A DNA stretch of 64,000 nucleotides from Heloderma charlesbogerti (GCA_026122225.1 JANEZZ010001872.1:526528-590527), one strand, 5' to 3'. Positions 11,256 to 23,754 are shown, counted from the stretch's first letter. Notes: generated from the sequence alone by a model not told the origin. A program made the numbers and translations.

Positions 11256-11529
11256 GTAAGAATTGTTTTCCCTGAGTTAAACCTACCTTGAAGGGAAACT
11301 GGCATTGGGGCTGAATGTGGTCCCTTCCCTACCAGAGAAAAGATTATGCTCATCCTGAGGCTTCAATCTGGAGCATCTTCCTTGGTAGTGTTGTGGGAGG
11401 GAAAGTTGCCCCTGTGGAACTGGTACACTGGTTTGTTTCAAAACTCCACCATGTAAACATTCTGATGATGATGATTAGGCCATAAACATTCTGATTAAAA
11501 GAAACCATGCTGCTGCTGCTTCTGCTGCT

Positions 11530-12010
11530 TCTGCTGATGATTCAGCCATGCTGAATTGGACCATATCCCTAGGTAGTCCAGCATTCTGTTCACACAGTGG
11601 TCAACTAACTGCCTATGGGAAACCTACAAAACAGGACATGAGCATCCTCCCTCGTGTGTTCCCCAGCAACTGGTATACAGAAACTTGCAGCCCCCAGTGT
11701 TACTACTAGCCACTGACAGCTTTGTCCTCCATGAATCTGTACAATCCCCTTTTTAAAACCCAACTAAGTTGGTGGCCATCACTACATACTGTGGTAGCAA
11801 ATTCCATAGTTGAACTATGCAATGTGTAAAGAAGTACTTCATTTTGTCGTGAATCTCCCATTCGGCTTCATGGAATGATCCTGTGTTCTAGTATTTTGGG
11901 AGAGGAAGTAAAACTTCTTCCAGTCCACTTTCTCCACAAAGTGCATAATGTATGTCTATCATGTTCCCCATACTTGCTGTTTTAAAAAGATAAAAAGTTC
12001 TGTTCTAATG
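11530..12010 (-). mobile_element. CR1 LINE 3' end, minus strand
   Basis: Homologous to 381-860. Shared phrases include 'tagtccagcattctgttc', 'tgttccccagcaactggtatacag', 'gtggccatcactacat', 'agcaaattccatagtt', 'gtgtaaagaagtacttc' and 'gaatctcccattcggcttcatggaatgatcctg'. It covers the 3' UTR and the end of ORF2 (the KLWNELPQ-type and LDKFW-type region) and is decayed and 5'-truncated. Confidence 0.7.
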
Positions 12011-12379
12011 CTTCGGCAATTATATGGTTGATAATAGATGAAATAGTCAAGGGTCATTTCTTTTTTTCTAGAGAATTTAATGATAAAAGAAACCTCTGTG
12101 TTTTATCCCTATTCCCCACAGTAGTTCAAAGCTTAGCAACATACTATGTAACTACTAAAAATGGGTCTCTAGAGTAGAGGGGGTCCTCATTCTGTTCCTT
12201 TTATTGTTCCATTGTTTGTCTCTGTCATGCATTCCGGTCCTCACTAAATTCGAGCGTTTCTAGGAGAATTTATATTACTTGAGTGGAAACATCTGCAATT
12301 TGTGCAGTTTTCATTTGTTCTTCCTTCCTCTATACTATCAATGCTCATATACAAATTATTTTTTTTAAGTGTGTATCAC
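12011..12379. other. No recognised feature
   Basis: Short unassigned stretch between CR1 remnant and microsatellite. Confidence 0.5.
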
Positions 12380-12456
12380 TTGTATGTATACACATACATA
12401 CATGTATATACACACACATGCGCGCGTGCGCGTGCACACACACACACACACACACT
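12380..12456 (+). repeat. Compound (TA)/(CA)/(CG) microsatellite
   Basis: Alternating purine-pyrimidine tract: TGTATACACATACATACATG, then CACACACATGCGCGCGTGCGCGTG, then (CA)n. Such tracts can adopt Z-DNA. A second short ACGCAC-rich tract follows at 12473-12490. Confidence 0.9.
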
Positions 12457-12490
12457 TAAACAAAGGAACACTTTACACGCACACGCACAC

Positions 12491-13754
12491 CACTCAGCTT
12501 GCATGTATGATTGCACCATGATTCTTTTTTAGTGGTGTTTTACACGTACACTCCTGTACGTTGGTGAAATGCCACAGATGTAAATCGCATCAAGACTGGG
12601 TTTTTTCTTTTTTGCTATTGTTTTGTTAATGTGTACATACATTTTGGTAATGATGGGGAGAGAAAGAAATGAACTGAAATGACTGAGCTTTGCAACAGTG
12701 GAGGATTGCCACTGCAGCAATTTCACTTCAAAAACAAGACCAGGCAGTTTAGAACGTCAAAATGAGGAAAATCATTTTGAACCTTTGCATTAACTGTGGA
12801 TAATGCCTAGAGTCATGAGATGATCAGATTTCAGAGGAGTTACTTGAGAATTCAGCTTAACAATGCAGCACCCTACAGATGGTATTAAGTAGGAGGACAA
12901 GAGCTGTTTTCAAATAATAAATAATAAATTCTTAGTCAAAATAAATGTGAGGTGATGTTCCTAGAAACATTTATGGAATCTGCTATGCAAATCATCTTCT
13001 TATATTGTGCAAAACTGTGATGGTAATAGCTGGGAGCAACTTATATCCCTTATTACCTGTTCGGTTGCAGTGTGGTGCAGATTTCATGATTCTTTCCGAA
13101 GTGTACGCTGCTCATGCATCTGCTCTTATAAGCCATTTTCTGTCTTCACGTTACATAACCAGTTACAGTGGTTCCATGTGATGGGCATTATTCTTCATTC
13201 ATGACAGCTGGTGTATTTTCTGTTAATATCCTTAGAATGTACTAGTGTAGAACTTCAAAAGGTAACAACAACTTTGCTATGTAATGCAGTGTCATTCAAA
13301 GCTGCTCTAAGCATATTTCTTCATTTTTATTTGTTGCATAGCTGAATAATTATTCATAGGTGAATAATTTTTCTATCTCCTGCATCAGAAATTCAGAATC
13401 AGAAATGTTAAATTAAGTGGTGGGTGGGAAAATGTTACTGTGGGAATACTGAGTTGCAAAGTCTGCCTATTCATAAAGTGCATGGCTTCTAAGGGCCAAA
13501 ACAGACACTACCTCAAACCATAACTAGCAGGTTTGTCATTTTCATTTTTACTCTAAAGTGGGCATAGGGGCGAGGAGAGGCTTTTAAGATCCACATTGGG
13601 GGCCCTGTGCCTACTCTAGCATAAACATGAAAAAAGACACAGCTGCTAGATACAGTACATTACTTTAAATTCAGTACATTTAAAGTAATGTGCTGAAGCA
13701 CTTTCATTATTTTCTTGATTTGAGTGAATATTTGAGTGAACAGCCAGGAGTGGA
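12491..13754. other. No recognised gene; one short hairpin
   Basis: Mostly unassigned. At 13654-13694 the arms AGTACATTACTTTAAA and TTTAAAGTAATGTGCT form a roughly 16-bp stem with a 9-nt loop. Confidence 0.5.
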
Positions 13755-14480
13755 GATTGATTGATTGATTGATTGATTTACAATATTTGTACTTCTCCAT
13801 ATTTAGAACAGATTCCAGAGCAATGAACACAAGAGATAAAACAGTAAAAGGATAAAAAGATTAGAATGCGAGATTAAAATCATGCTGTTTTAAAAAACAG
13901 AATACCAATAAAAACCGTGACTGGTCAATTAAGGAATACCTCCTGGAATGCTGCTGTTTTCAGGAGGCTCTGGAAACAGTGTTGGTCCCTGCCTGAGCTC
14001 CAGGGGCAGGGAGTTCCAAGGAAAGGGGGCTGCCACACTGAAGGCTCTTCTTCTGGTGGACTCCAATTGGGCCATAGATCCATGTGCAACAACCAGGAAC
14101 AAGCCCTCCGATGACCTCAGTGATCAGGCAGATTGGTAAGGGAGAAGGCACTCTCTCAGGTATCCTGGTCCAAGTTGTCTAGGGCTTTGTACACTAGTAC
14201 TAAGAGCTTAAACCTGCCCCGGTAGCGAATAGGCAGCCAGTTCTCTCAGCAAAGGAGCTACATGCTGAAAAGGGGCAGCTCCAGACAAGAGCCGAGCTGC
14301 TGCATTATGTGCTAACTCTAGCTTCCAGAGTAGCCTTAAGGGCATCCTCACATAGAGTGCATTGCAGTAATCTAGTCTTGAGGTTACTAGTGCCTGTACC
14401 ACTGTGGGGGAGGATTCTCCAGTCATGTCTGCGGCTGCCATATCTCCAGCTGATGAACACAACCAGGTTGCAAAAACTGA
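13755..14480 (-). mobile_element. L2-type LINE 3' portion, minus strand
   Basis: On the minus strand (14480 to about 13910) the translation reads VTSRLDYCNALYVRMPLRLL, AHNAAARLLSGA and HVAPLLRELA, the conserved thumb and C-terminal end of L2-clade reverse transcriptase. Degraded readings of the usual 'AFSV..P.LWNSLP' block follow. The low-complexity (TTGA)n run at 13755-13780 is the 3' tail. The frame is broken and the 5' end is missing, so this is an inactive truncated copy. Confidence 0.7.
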
Positions 14481-15567
14481 CACCGACATCTACAGATCCT
14501 GAAGGCCAGATTAAACATTAATTAAAACATTCTCTGCTCTTCCATAAGTGTGCATGGCCCTGATTTGGCCCTGATGTTTTTCATGAATTCCAACACCACC
14601 ACCACCACCGGGGGGGGGGGGTAAAGAAAGAGAAAAATCCTACATAGACTCCAATGGAGACTTTGTTTTTCTTTTTTTAGCTGCCCCCCGCTCTCACGGG
14701 GGGGGGCAGAATTTCACAGAAACATGGAGGAAGCTTAAATCTTCCTGTCCTATAGCACCATGGTCCTGTTCCAAATTGGGGCTGCACATGTAACAGGAGA
14801 GTAGAGGAAGCCAGCACACAGCATTTAGTTTAGGTCCTCTGAGTCAGGACTCTCACAGATGATGCCCAAAGCCTGATTCCGCAGAGGAGAGAAGGACCTC
14901 ATGCTCTACAACATGTGCTCAGTCAACCTCCAGCTATTGTTGACACAAGTGGCTCATTTGGAGTTCTCCAAGGTGCTGAAACACTTGCCCACCTTGCTGC
15001 TTTGCTGTGCCCCATGAGCTTTTCTTTGAGATCAAGACATATAAGAGTTTTAATTAATTTTAAAGTATCTTACAGCAGTTCCACGATAAGAGGATGCTTT
15101 TTAAAGAGAACACCTCTCATTGTTGCATTTTATTTATTTAATATGACACTAAAATGAAAGCATTTTTCCAGCCTTATTGTAGCATTCCATTTTCCTAGAG
15201 TTCCAGCCATGAAAATTGTTTTTCTTCTCTTAGAATCTTAGCTTCTTAGAAGTTAAATAGACATCCTGGTAATCATCTATACAACAAATGTACAGTGGAT
15301 TGAAATGTGTTTTATCATTTAGTATTTGAGCACAGGGTGGGGGTGGGAGAGAGAAATGTAGTATGGATGCCCCTTTCCCTATTCCAAAAGGGCCAGCCCA
15401 TGCCTACTTCCATTCTATTTAGCCCAAAAGAGTATGTTGCCATCTGGGTCTGCTTCCTGAATAATGTCAGGTAGACATTAGTCAGGTACTCAGTTTTCTG
15501 CAGCAGATGTTGCCTTGAGACTTTCTTCCTCTTCCATTTGTGTTGCTTGGTGTCTGGGGGTGCACTT
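14481..15567. other. No recognised gene; small simple repeats
   Basis: Contains a (CAC)n-poly(G) tract at about 14591-14622 and short C/G homopolymers near 14684-14707. Otherwise unassigned. Confidence 0.5.
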
Positions 15568-15583
15568 GTGCAGCAGTGTTTTG
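15568..15583. repeat. 16-bp target-site duplication of the L1-derived insertion, left
   Basis: GTGCAGCAGTGTTTTG is repeated exactly at 17493-17508, bracketing the insertion. A long exact duplication next to a poly(A) (here poly(T)) edge is typical of L1 target-primed integration. Confidence 0.92.
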
Positions 15584-17492
15584 TTTTTGTTTTTTTTAAT
15601 ATATTTTTTATTAATTTTATCTTTATAAATGAAATGAACAATACCAAAATTACCAACAACCTGATCAATACTACAATTTCCCAACAATACAATATTCTGA
15701 TGAGGACACCATACAACAAACAGAGCAGGAAAAAGGAAAAAAAAGGAAAAGGGAGGAGGAAAGGAAGTGAAGAAAAAAGAAGAAGATTCTTTCCTCTTCC
15801 CTCTCCCTCTCCCTCGCCTTTAAAGAATTAAGTTTAAACTCCAATACCCCTCGGCCTCTGACGCCATTCTATTTTAAAAACTATATCTATAACCTTAACA
15901 ATCTTACAATTTAATAAACAACCTTACATTTCAATATCATGCCATCAATCTTATATCAAAGAAACAGGTCTACAGTTCATTCCCAGTAGCCTGTATTATT
16001 ATTACTACTACTACTACTACTAATAATAATAATTAGAAGAAATATAGTGTTATATAATAAAACTTAAAATAAACCTTCAACAATCAGTAATATATATTAT
16101 ATATAAATGCATGTGCACAATTACCCTCAAACAATAAATTTAAATACAGCATACCATATCTATTTTAAAATAAAAAATATAAAGAAAAGCAAGAAAAAAA
16201 GAAAGATGAAAGAGAATAAATGAATATATCTATAATCATGTATCTTCTGACCTAGCCTGGATCATGTAGACTAAACACAAGCAGTTAACAAAGCTTGTTT
16301 AAAGATTCCAGTTCATGGGGTTGTAACAGAATTCTCATGCATTTTTACGTTCAGCCATGCCTCCACCATTTCATGATTTAAAAACTTCATCTGACCTTCA
16401 GACATAGTACAAAGTGTAGCAGGATATTTTAAGTAATATTGTAAACTGATTTGTTTTGCCATATTTTTTGCTTTGATAAATTGCCTTCTTTTATTCGCCA
16501 CCTCTTTGATGTAGTCTGGAAATAACATAACTTTATCTTGTTTCCAGGAAAAGCTTCCACCCTCTCTTGCCAAATGCAGGATATAATTCTTTGTGGAGAC
16601 TTTTGGAAATTGGGCTATGATCGTGTAATCAGTCCCTTTCGCATTTGGCACACGAAATGCCTGCTCAGTATCAAGTAAATAATCAGATAGGATAGGGAAT
16701 ATCTCATGCAAAAGTTTATCCACAAAAATAGGCAATTTTACATCATTAGACAGATTTTTAATCCCAATAATATGTGCATTGGATCTCCTCGTGAAGAGAA
16801 ATTCTATCAGAGGCATTTTTAAAACAAATTTGTGTCATACTTTCATTTCATGCCACTCGGTCTTCCAGCTCATTAATTTTGTCTCCATTTTTTGCCATGA
16901 CGCATTAATTACATCTACAGCTCCTTGCAAGGCAGTGATGGAATTGTGGATTACATCCAATCTTTTGGCTTGCTCCGTAAATTGCGGAGATAAAGTCTTT
17001 ATCAAAATAAATAATTCCCCTATATCTTCTGTTCTCGAAACTTTTGACACAGGGGGTGTGGAGGGAGTTGATGCTGGCTCCTTTCCTCTCCTTGGTGCAG
17101 ACATGTTTCTCTCAAACAGATCTTGCAGGTCCTCAGATGTTCTCAAATACTGTTAACATTTCTTAAATCATCCCTCAGAAGTTGTTGATATTTCCTAAAG
17201 CATATATTATTATGGAACACGTCAGCCCTGTTTTCTCCTATGAAACAGGAGTCTCAGTACAGCCTTTTGCGTTGGTAAAGCTCTGGAGAGATAATCCTGG
17301 AATCCAGCCCCCCCACTATCTTGAGGGGGGTACGTTTCCCCAAGATATTATCCAGATGTTGCCTTGTCCCCCCTTTTAATTCCAGGGGGGAATAAAAAGG
17401 TTTTTCAACCTTTTAAAAAGCTATTTGAGAAAGCTCCCACAGGAACGCCCGTGGGATTGCTACCAGAGCAACATTGGTTCCAACTGGAAGTC
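15584..17492 (-). mobile_element. L1-derived insertion with ORF1 but no ORF2 (HAL1-like)
   Basis: A 1909-bp minus-strand insertion bounded by perfect 16-bp duplications, beginning GACTTCCAG at 17492 and ending in an A-rich tail (T-rich on + at 15584-15600). It has a roughly 346-bp 5' leader, an L1-type ORF1 (17146-16313) and about 730 bp of AT-rich 3' sequence, but no reverse-transcriptase or endonuclease motif. This is the layout of 'half-L1' (HAL1) elements known from mammals, which carry ORF1 only and borrow ORF2 in trans. The single nonsense mutation and exact duplications suggest a fairly young copy. The poly-purine patch at 15727-15790 and (ATT/ACT)n at 15994-16032 lie in the 3' region. 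Confidence 0.8.
16313..17146 (-). pseudogene. L1 ORF1p-like RNA-binding protein, one in-frame stop
   Basis: One frame of 277 codons plus stop. Codons 1-103 start MRTSEDLQDLFERNMSAPRR and contain a heptad-like helical segment (about 45-100), the usual ORF1p coiled coil for trimerisation. Codon 104 is TGA (about 16835-16837), consistent with CGA decay. The rest carries the ORF1p RRM/CTD (Transposase_22 type): LFTRRSNAHIIGI (about 117-129, cf. R-NNI-I-GI of the family), NYILHLAREGG (about 187-197) and VMLFPDYIKEVANKRRQF (about 206-223), then LKYPATLC. ORF1p is a nucleic-acid chaperone that coats L1 RNA. No ORF2 follows. Apart from the stop the frame is intact. Confidence 0.8.
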
Positions 17493-17508
17493 GTGCAGCA
17501 GTGTTTTG
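17493..17508. repeat. 16-bp target-site duplication, right
   Basis: GTGCAGCAGTGTTTTG, identical to 15568-15583. Confidence 0.92.
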
Positions 17509-18756
17509 GCCAGCAGTGAGTACTTCCATGCTGACATGAGCCCTCTATAATGTATGACACATCTAAGAATGTAAGACGTCTGCTAGATCAAAACAAATAC
17601 ACCACACATTTGCTTACCTGTGTACCAGTGTTATGCCCCTATACACATACACCATTGTAACTACAGAGTTGTCGGTCTTAGCAGTGTTTGTTTCCAAAGC
17701 CCTGAGTCAGAACACCCCCTTTTCTTATCTGTGGGAGTTTGATGTCCTTGGACATTGGCTGGGTGAGTGCTGCCCTATGTGCTCAGTGCTTAATGCACCC
17801 TCATTTTTGGAAACGTAACATTCCTAAAACAAGGTTTAAACTTTTTGCAAGAGTAAACTAATTTATCACATACTTCTGATTAGATGCTGAATTGAATTTA
17901 ATGTAATAAGTAGAAAGCATAATGTAATTTATCCCCTTGTGTCTGGGATGTATTATTATGTATTCATATATGTCATTGTTCAGGTTACTCACAACTTCAA
18001 TTATGACACATCATAGAGCTTATCTAGATTTGCATATGATGCTGTGGAACCCTGAAGCTAAGAAAGATGGATTTTTTTTCCACACAAAAGACAAAAGAAG
18101 CATGTAATCAGCATTACTTCAGAAAATATGAAGTATTTTCATATGAAGGTCTTGCAGTGTTCCTAACATTACTTTTTCATATGTTGACTTATTCAACAAG
18201 GCATGAGACTTAAAAGAAAAGATATTGTAGCATACCAACTAACTTCCATCTAGAAGTACATTTTCAGTCCTATGTAGAGATCATGCTGTTCTTCTGGAAC
18301 AGAACTTTCCCAACTTTTACATAGCTTTCAGACTTCCAAGAGTTACCCAAATTACAACAATGCTTTTAATTTCAGTCATCTGCACATAGAAGGAATCAGT
18401 GGATTTGAACATCATAGTCTTCACATTTCTCCTTGTAAAGACTTGCTTGTTTCAGTACAAGTAGGCTATTTCTTAAATAGTTAGGCACATTCATCACTGT
18501 TTTTCTCTGTCCCTCACTGGTTATTCAGTGAACGCATATCCTTATTGGTGCCTGTGGTGAAATGAATAGTAGTCCTTTACTCAGCTCCATCTCATTTTGG
18601 CCCAGTAGTGGATCCAGGTAGGGCACTTCACTGACCCCCACCCTGCTAACTAACGCTTTGTATATTTCATGGCCACCACCCAGAATCTTCATTTAACTAA
18701 GTATGTGTTCTCCGTTTCTCTGTGTCTTCTGGTAAAGCCTTAAGTTAAAGAACAAA
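17509..18756. other. No recognised feature
   Basis: Unassigned AT-rich sequence; no supported gene or repeat. Confidence 0.5.
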
Positions 18757-19024
18757 AAGGATCCAATACAGCCACTGTGCTCCTGCGCATTCAGTTGCAC
18801 CAGTGGGACCCACTGCTCACACAACAGAAAGCTAGTGACTCAAAAAGCAACCCTAGAAACCGGGAATGCTTGTTTCCAGATCTGGACAGGTCAGCAGATT
18901 TTTCTTCTGCAAGCTCTGCTGACCTGCCCTGTTCTGGAAATGAGTGTTTCCACACGTTTCTGGTTGCTTTTTTTTTAACTGCTAGCTTCCCATCATGCTG
19001 GCATTGGGCAGATTTGGATACTAC
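18757..19024. mobile_element. Foldback (palindromic) DNA element
   Basis: Inverted arms: AATGCTTGTTTCCAGATCTGG with GGACAGGTCAGCAGA (18863-18902) against TCTGCTGACCTGCCC with CTGGAAATGAGTGTTTCC (about 18916-18951), and outer arms AGGATCCAATA (18758) against GCAGATTTGGATAC (about 19010-19022). The centre lies at about 18905. The same design and the same 'ctggaa..gacctg..ttccag' core occur at 52803-53078, so both belong to one MITE-like family. Confidence 0.5.
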
Positions 19025-20725
19025 ACATTGTCATCTCTTCAGTAGGCTGTTATCAGGTGTCAAGGTTTAACAAAATACTCTATCAGGGTTGTGGTTTTTT
19101 TTGTTTTGTTTTTTACCAAGATAGATTTTAGTCATTATCTGCATACGGATGTTTTGTGTGTTGGGAGTTTTTCCCCCCTTAAGAATAAATAGTTTCAACA
19201 ACACATTGCCAACAGATAAAAACTTAAAGACTCTACTAAGGTCTCCCACCTTCTTTTTCCTTCCCATCCAAAGGCCAACAAAGCAAGAAGTGGATTGACA
19301 GAGAAAATGAGCGTCATTAAGAATAAGCAGCAACCATCCTTCTTGGGTGAAACTGATTAATGCCCAATACTGTAAAAGAGATGGTAATTTCAGTTTTGCA
19401 GTGGGAGGTAGAGAAGAAATATAGATGCAATTGAGGGAGGACAGGGGATAACTACTTCACCTTTCCCTCCCCCCACACCTTGTTTCAGACCATGTGTAAT
19501 TGTTCTTCAGCAGCAGGATGTCTGACTATTATGATACATTTTAAAAAAGTAACCACAACAAATGCTTCCTGAATAAACAAGTTTAAAATCAGATGGTACC
19601 TGACACAATTTAGCCTCTGAATTTAAGGGTAACTTGGTAGAAACAAACATATATAGCTGATCTTATAAGAAAGAAAATGGAGGTTGAATTACTAGGGAAG
19701 AAGCATAGTACAAAGAGAACGGGAACTCAGGTTTGCTGAGAAAAAGAAACATTGCCTTTTCTACCCTACTCACATCCTCAGCCTTTCCTTATGCCAGCCC
19801 ACACAACCTTATTTGCATTTCAAATATCGGGATGCACTACAGGCAGCTAGACCTTTCCTGTGTCACAAATGATGGGACATTTCAACTAGTGGGCTGCTGA
19901 CAGCTTGCAAGTTCAGAAATTTCCTTTAAGCCTTTATTTACATTTGATTAATATGTCTACAGTTCTGCCATGACAAGGAGTGAATTCCTTGCATCAACTT
20001 TCAGTCTGTCAAGCTGAAACTGAAGCATAGCCTTTTTCTTTAAGCATAGTGCAGGTTCTTGCAACTTTGGCTCTTCAATGATACTGTTACATATTGGGTC
20101 AGCACACAAGAAACATGTAGGAGAATGGTATATACTGAAGAAGAAGTTCCGACTTTGCTCCAATGGGCGAGAGACTGTAACTAGAACTGTTAAAAGTTCA
20201 ATATGTTTGAAAATATATTTTAAAACTTAAGCAGGAAAACAGTGAATGCTCTTTAACTTGTTAAATAAATGAAAATGTGCCTCACAGGAAGTCTTAAGAT
20301 ATGAATGATTTATAAAGAAAAGTAAATGCAAAAGTACATCACATGCAGAAGTAAAATGTGAAACATGCCGTGATTACAGAGAAAATACATTTGTACCTAG
20401 AAACACATGGATAATATACAAAGACTACACCATGCAAAATAAACTATAGTTTAATTCTTGCTAAGGTCTATTATAAAAATACTATTAAGAAAACTGTATT
20501 AGAGTATCAAAACTGAATAGCTATGACATGCAAAAGTTATAGTAGGCCAAACTAGCAGCAGTTCTAATTGTTACTTTGCTCCACTTAAACTTCCACTAGT
20601 CTAAACTAGTTAAATGCAATGTTTAAAGCTTTCAACAATATAGCAGTATAGTACAAACCTTTAGAGAAACGGAAGGAGAAAATGGAAAGGAATGTATAGC
20701 CATCTATCCTAAGCAGACATCTGAA
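19025..20725. other. No recognised feature
   Basis: About 1.7 kb of unassigned sequence with T- and C-rich patches only. Confidence 0.5.
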
Positions 20726-21158
20726 TAGGGGTGGACGAAAGTCACTTACCTGTCCTCGAAGGACGTTCGCGGTGGGGGGGAGGCGCTTCGTTGGTCCCCC
20801 CGCAAAGTTCAGGCCGGGGGGGAGGCTTCCCGCCTTGCCCCGGCCGAAATTCAGGCCGGGGAGGAGGCTTCCCGCCTCGCCCGGCCGCAAACGCGAAAGT
20901 TTTTTTTTTTAAAAAAAACGCCCCCTGATAGGCTACGTGACGATTCACGTAGCCTATCATGGCTAGATCTGCAAAGTCAGCCGTGATAGGCTACGTCAAT
21001 CGTCACGTAGCCTATCACGGGTGACTTCAAAAAAAAAAAAAAAAGCGCGTACGCTAATGGCGGCCCCCATAGGGAGCCGCCATTCGCGTTCCTTATTTAT
21101 TCACTGTAGTCTACGTAAATGTTTACGTAGACTACGGCGAAAATAAGGGCAACGCAAA
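20726..21158 (+). mobile_element. Left half of a palindromic hAT-type element (copy 2, truncated at its centre)
   Basis: Begins TAGGGGTGGACGAAAGTC, followed by the GC-rich left end with tandem boxes of about 43 bp ('ttcaggccgggg..ccgccttgccc', 20805-20885), then the whole left arm of the long inverted repeat (about 20920 onward). Homology stops at 21158 in GGGCAACGCAAA, which is the symmetry centre of the intact copy at 53692-54667. The right arm, cassette and right end are missing and no target duplication can be paired. Confidence 0.75.
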
Positions 21159-22112
21159 GTGTAATACCCATTGGGTGGGCAGAATCCTGCAAAAATAGTC
21201 TTTTTTGATAGTTTTAGGCAGCAGGTGTTACCCTAGGCCTTATCGGGATACACGGGAACATTCTGGACTCACAGAGCTCCTAGCTGCAGAGAGTAACAGA
21301 CATGATAACTTCTTCTTATACTGGTGGTCAATTGTTCCATCACTTGACAACAGTTTTGTCAGCATGACTGACTGCATCTCCAACTCCAGGCAGTAAAAGT
21401 TTCTGCAGTCAAGGAAAGAGAGGCTTGCTTGTGAACCAAAATTTTTACTCCCATGCCATTCCATGGCTTCCTTATAAGCCCTCTGTTCCCAGCACTTGAA
21501 CCCCAAAAGGGACCTGAGTAACATATCCAAGGGAGTTTTTTTCCTCATAGTAAGAATGGGATGGGATTCTTACTATGTAAGAATACTTCAAGTATGCTGA
21601 TACACTGCAGTAGTATTGCAAGTTCTTGAAGGAGCACAGTTAAAGCATTACAGATTAGGAACGTAGAAGCTCCCTTATAGCAGGTCAGATTCCCATCTGA
21701 GATCCTAGAGAATGGCATAAAATGGCATGGAAATAAAGGGACAATATCTGCACATTCCTAGGAGTAAGGGACTGCTGCTATGTTGTTTTGGCTTTTTGTC
21801 CTACTGCAATAAGGGGGGGGGGGATAAAGAAAGAAAATCCTACACATATCCTTTCCTAACTTCCTAATTCTCCCAAACCTCAAATGCATATGAAGCATCT
21901 TTGTGTTCTTCACTTCAACTTATTCTTGTGAGGAAGTCTTGGGAGGTAGAAATATCAAGATGATTGTCACAATATTCGTTTTCAAATTTGCATCTTATTA
22001 GTCACCAAATCACATCACTTTGAGTTAATCCCTGGTTTGTTTCTAGTGAGCAGTGGGGGGAATAGTTGTTTGTGATCACAGAAATGTTGCATTGAGGAGC
22101 AGGATAAATTAG
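21159..22112. other. No recognised feature
   Basis: Unassigned sequence following the truncated element; a short poly(G) tract is at about 21815. Confidence 0.5.
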
Positions 22113-22187
22113 TGCACACGCACGCGCGCGCGCACACAGAGAGAGAGAGAGAGGGAGGGAGGGAGGGAGGGAGGGAGGGAGAGAGAT
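22113..22187 (+). repeat. Compound microsatellite (CA/CG)n-(GA)n-(GGGA)n
   Basis: CACACGCACGCGCGCGCGCA leads into (GA)n and then (GGGA)n. Probably length-polymorphic. The flanks (22188-23754) are unassigned. Confidence 0.9.
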
Positions 22188-23754
22188 TAGCCTGCAAGAT
22201 ACAGCAAGTCTCTGTGGTTCCCATCAAACATCCATAAACATCCCTAGAGTTTGAAGAGCTTATGCATATTAAGCCTGAAACTGTAAACCTGAAAAGGATT
22301 TATCTGAAAACGATCTGTCCAAAACTTCTGATTTGAATTCATCTGTGTGAAATGCTATCGGGAAATTGTGAATTTTGATATAAACTTTGCCTGCAGTGAA
22401 GGGACGTTGGTTTGAACTAGTTCTGTAATAGGCATTCACATTGCTATCCTTCATGTAATTTGGTTATGCTAGCTACATCCTACACTTCTGAACAGGATTG
22501 TCAGTTAAAAATAAGACAATTGAAGGGCTCATTAGTTAAATGGTTCTGATAAGAACATGTTGTGTCCATCCGAGAGACAGGATTTCTATTGAAGTATGGT
22601 CTGTGTTGCTGCTGTCTCCCAATCCCACATTGATATAGCACCTCCTCATCAAGTAGGCCAGCTGGAACTGGATACAACCAATATATAAAGCATGTTTGAT
22701 GGTTAAAGCAACAAGCAGCGTAGAAGTTCATCATAACTGACTGTTGAGCCACATTCAGCCTATGAAGGATGACCGTTGATCACTGGTGGACATAGACACT
22801 GAGGGAAGAAAACGAATGATGTGTCTCCTATTACTCATAAACGATAGGGATACCATGGGGTGGTGTGGGGCACAGGCCTGGCCTAAGGGTAGGCCCAGCC
22901 TACCAAGCTGTTGTTAACTTGGGGGTCTCAGTATTTAACCCTTTCCCCAGTGTTAGGCTAAACGAAGTCATCAGAAATATTTAGAAAATTAAATCTAACT
23001 AGTGTACTTCATCTGTCAGAAGGGTAGTTAATTTAGCCATAATTAATTTACTTGTTTTACAAATGCTTAATTCCTTGATAATTGCCACATATATGCCTGT
23101 TTGTGGCACATCCTACTAATCTGGTTTGTGGCAGATTGATAGGGATGGCCTCATCACCTTGGGGCCTGTCTTCTTCCTGAGTTAGAATTCCACTCCTGGT
23201 GATTCCTAAGCAATGACACTCCATGCTAATTTTATTGACCTTCTCTCCTTTCCTGAAATAAACATGCTCCTGGCAAGAAACTGGCTTTGTGACTCTGCCA
23301 GCAGTGACCTACTTTATAGCCTCTCAGAAATGAGAGAAGATGGTGGAACTAACAATCCGCATACAGTTGGCATGGGCAAATTGGTTTGTTTCTAGTCCAT
23401 GTCATGTTTGCATACACATTCACCCAAAAGGCTATTTAGTCCTGTTTCTACATTGGTCTGTAACTTTGCAAAAAAATCTATATGAAAATTTGCATTTCCA
23501 TACATATTGTAAAGTGGATTTTCTCTCAAAATATACATTTATGATTTTTTTTTTTTAACCGAGAGCTATGTGAAGACATTTGGGAAGTGTGCAAGCCAAA
23601 TGGATAATGACTTTCAGATCTGTGCATTATTCTGGGAGATTCAGATCAGGACAGTTTTTATCAGAATTCACAAATGTCAAATTACTCAGGCATCTCTATT
23701 TGCAGTGGCCATTGTAAAAGTCTCATTGGAGCATTTATTTCCATCATATTTGGA
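22188..23754. other. No recognised feature
   Basis: Unassigned; no supported coding or repeat signal. Confidence 0.5.

Noticed and set aside
12302..12532. Open frame with a Tyr/His/Thr-repeat peptide
   Set aside because: Translation of a CA microsatellite.
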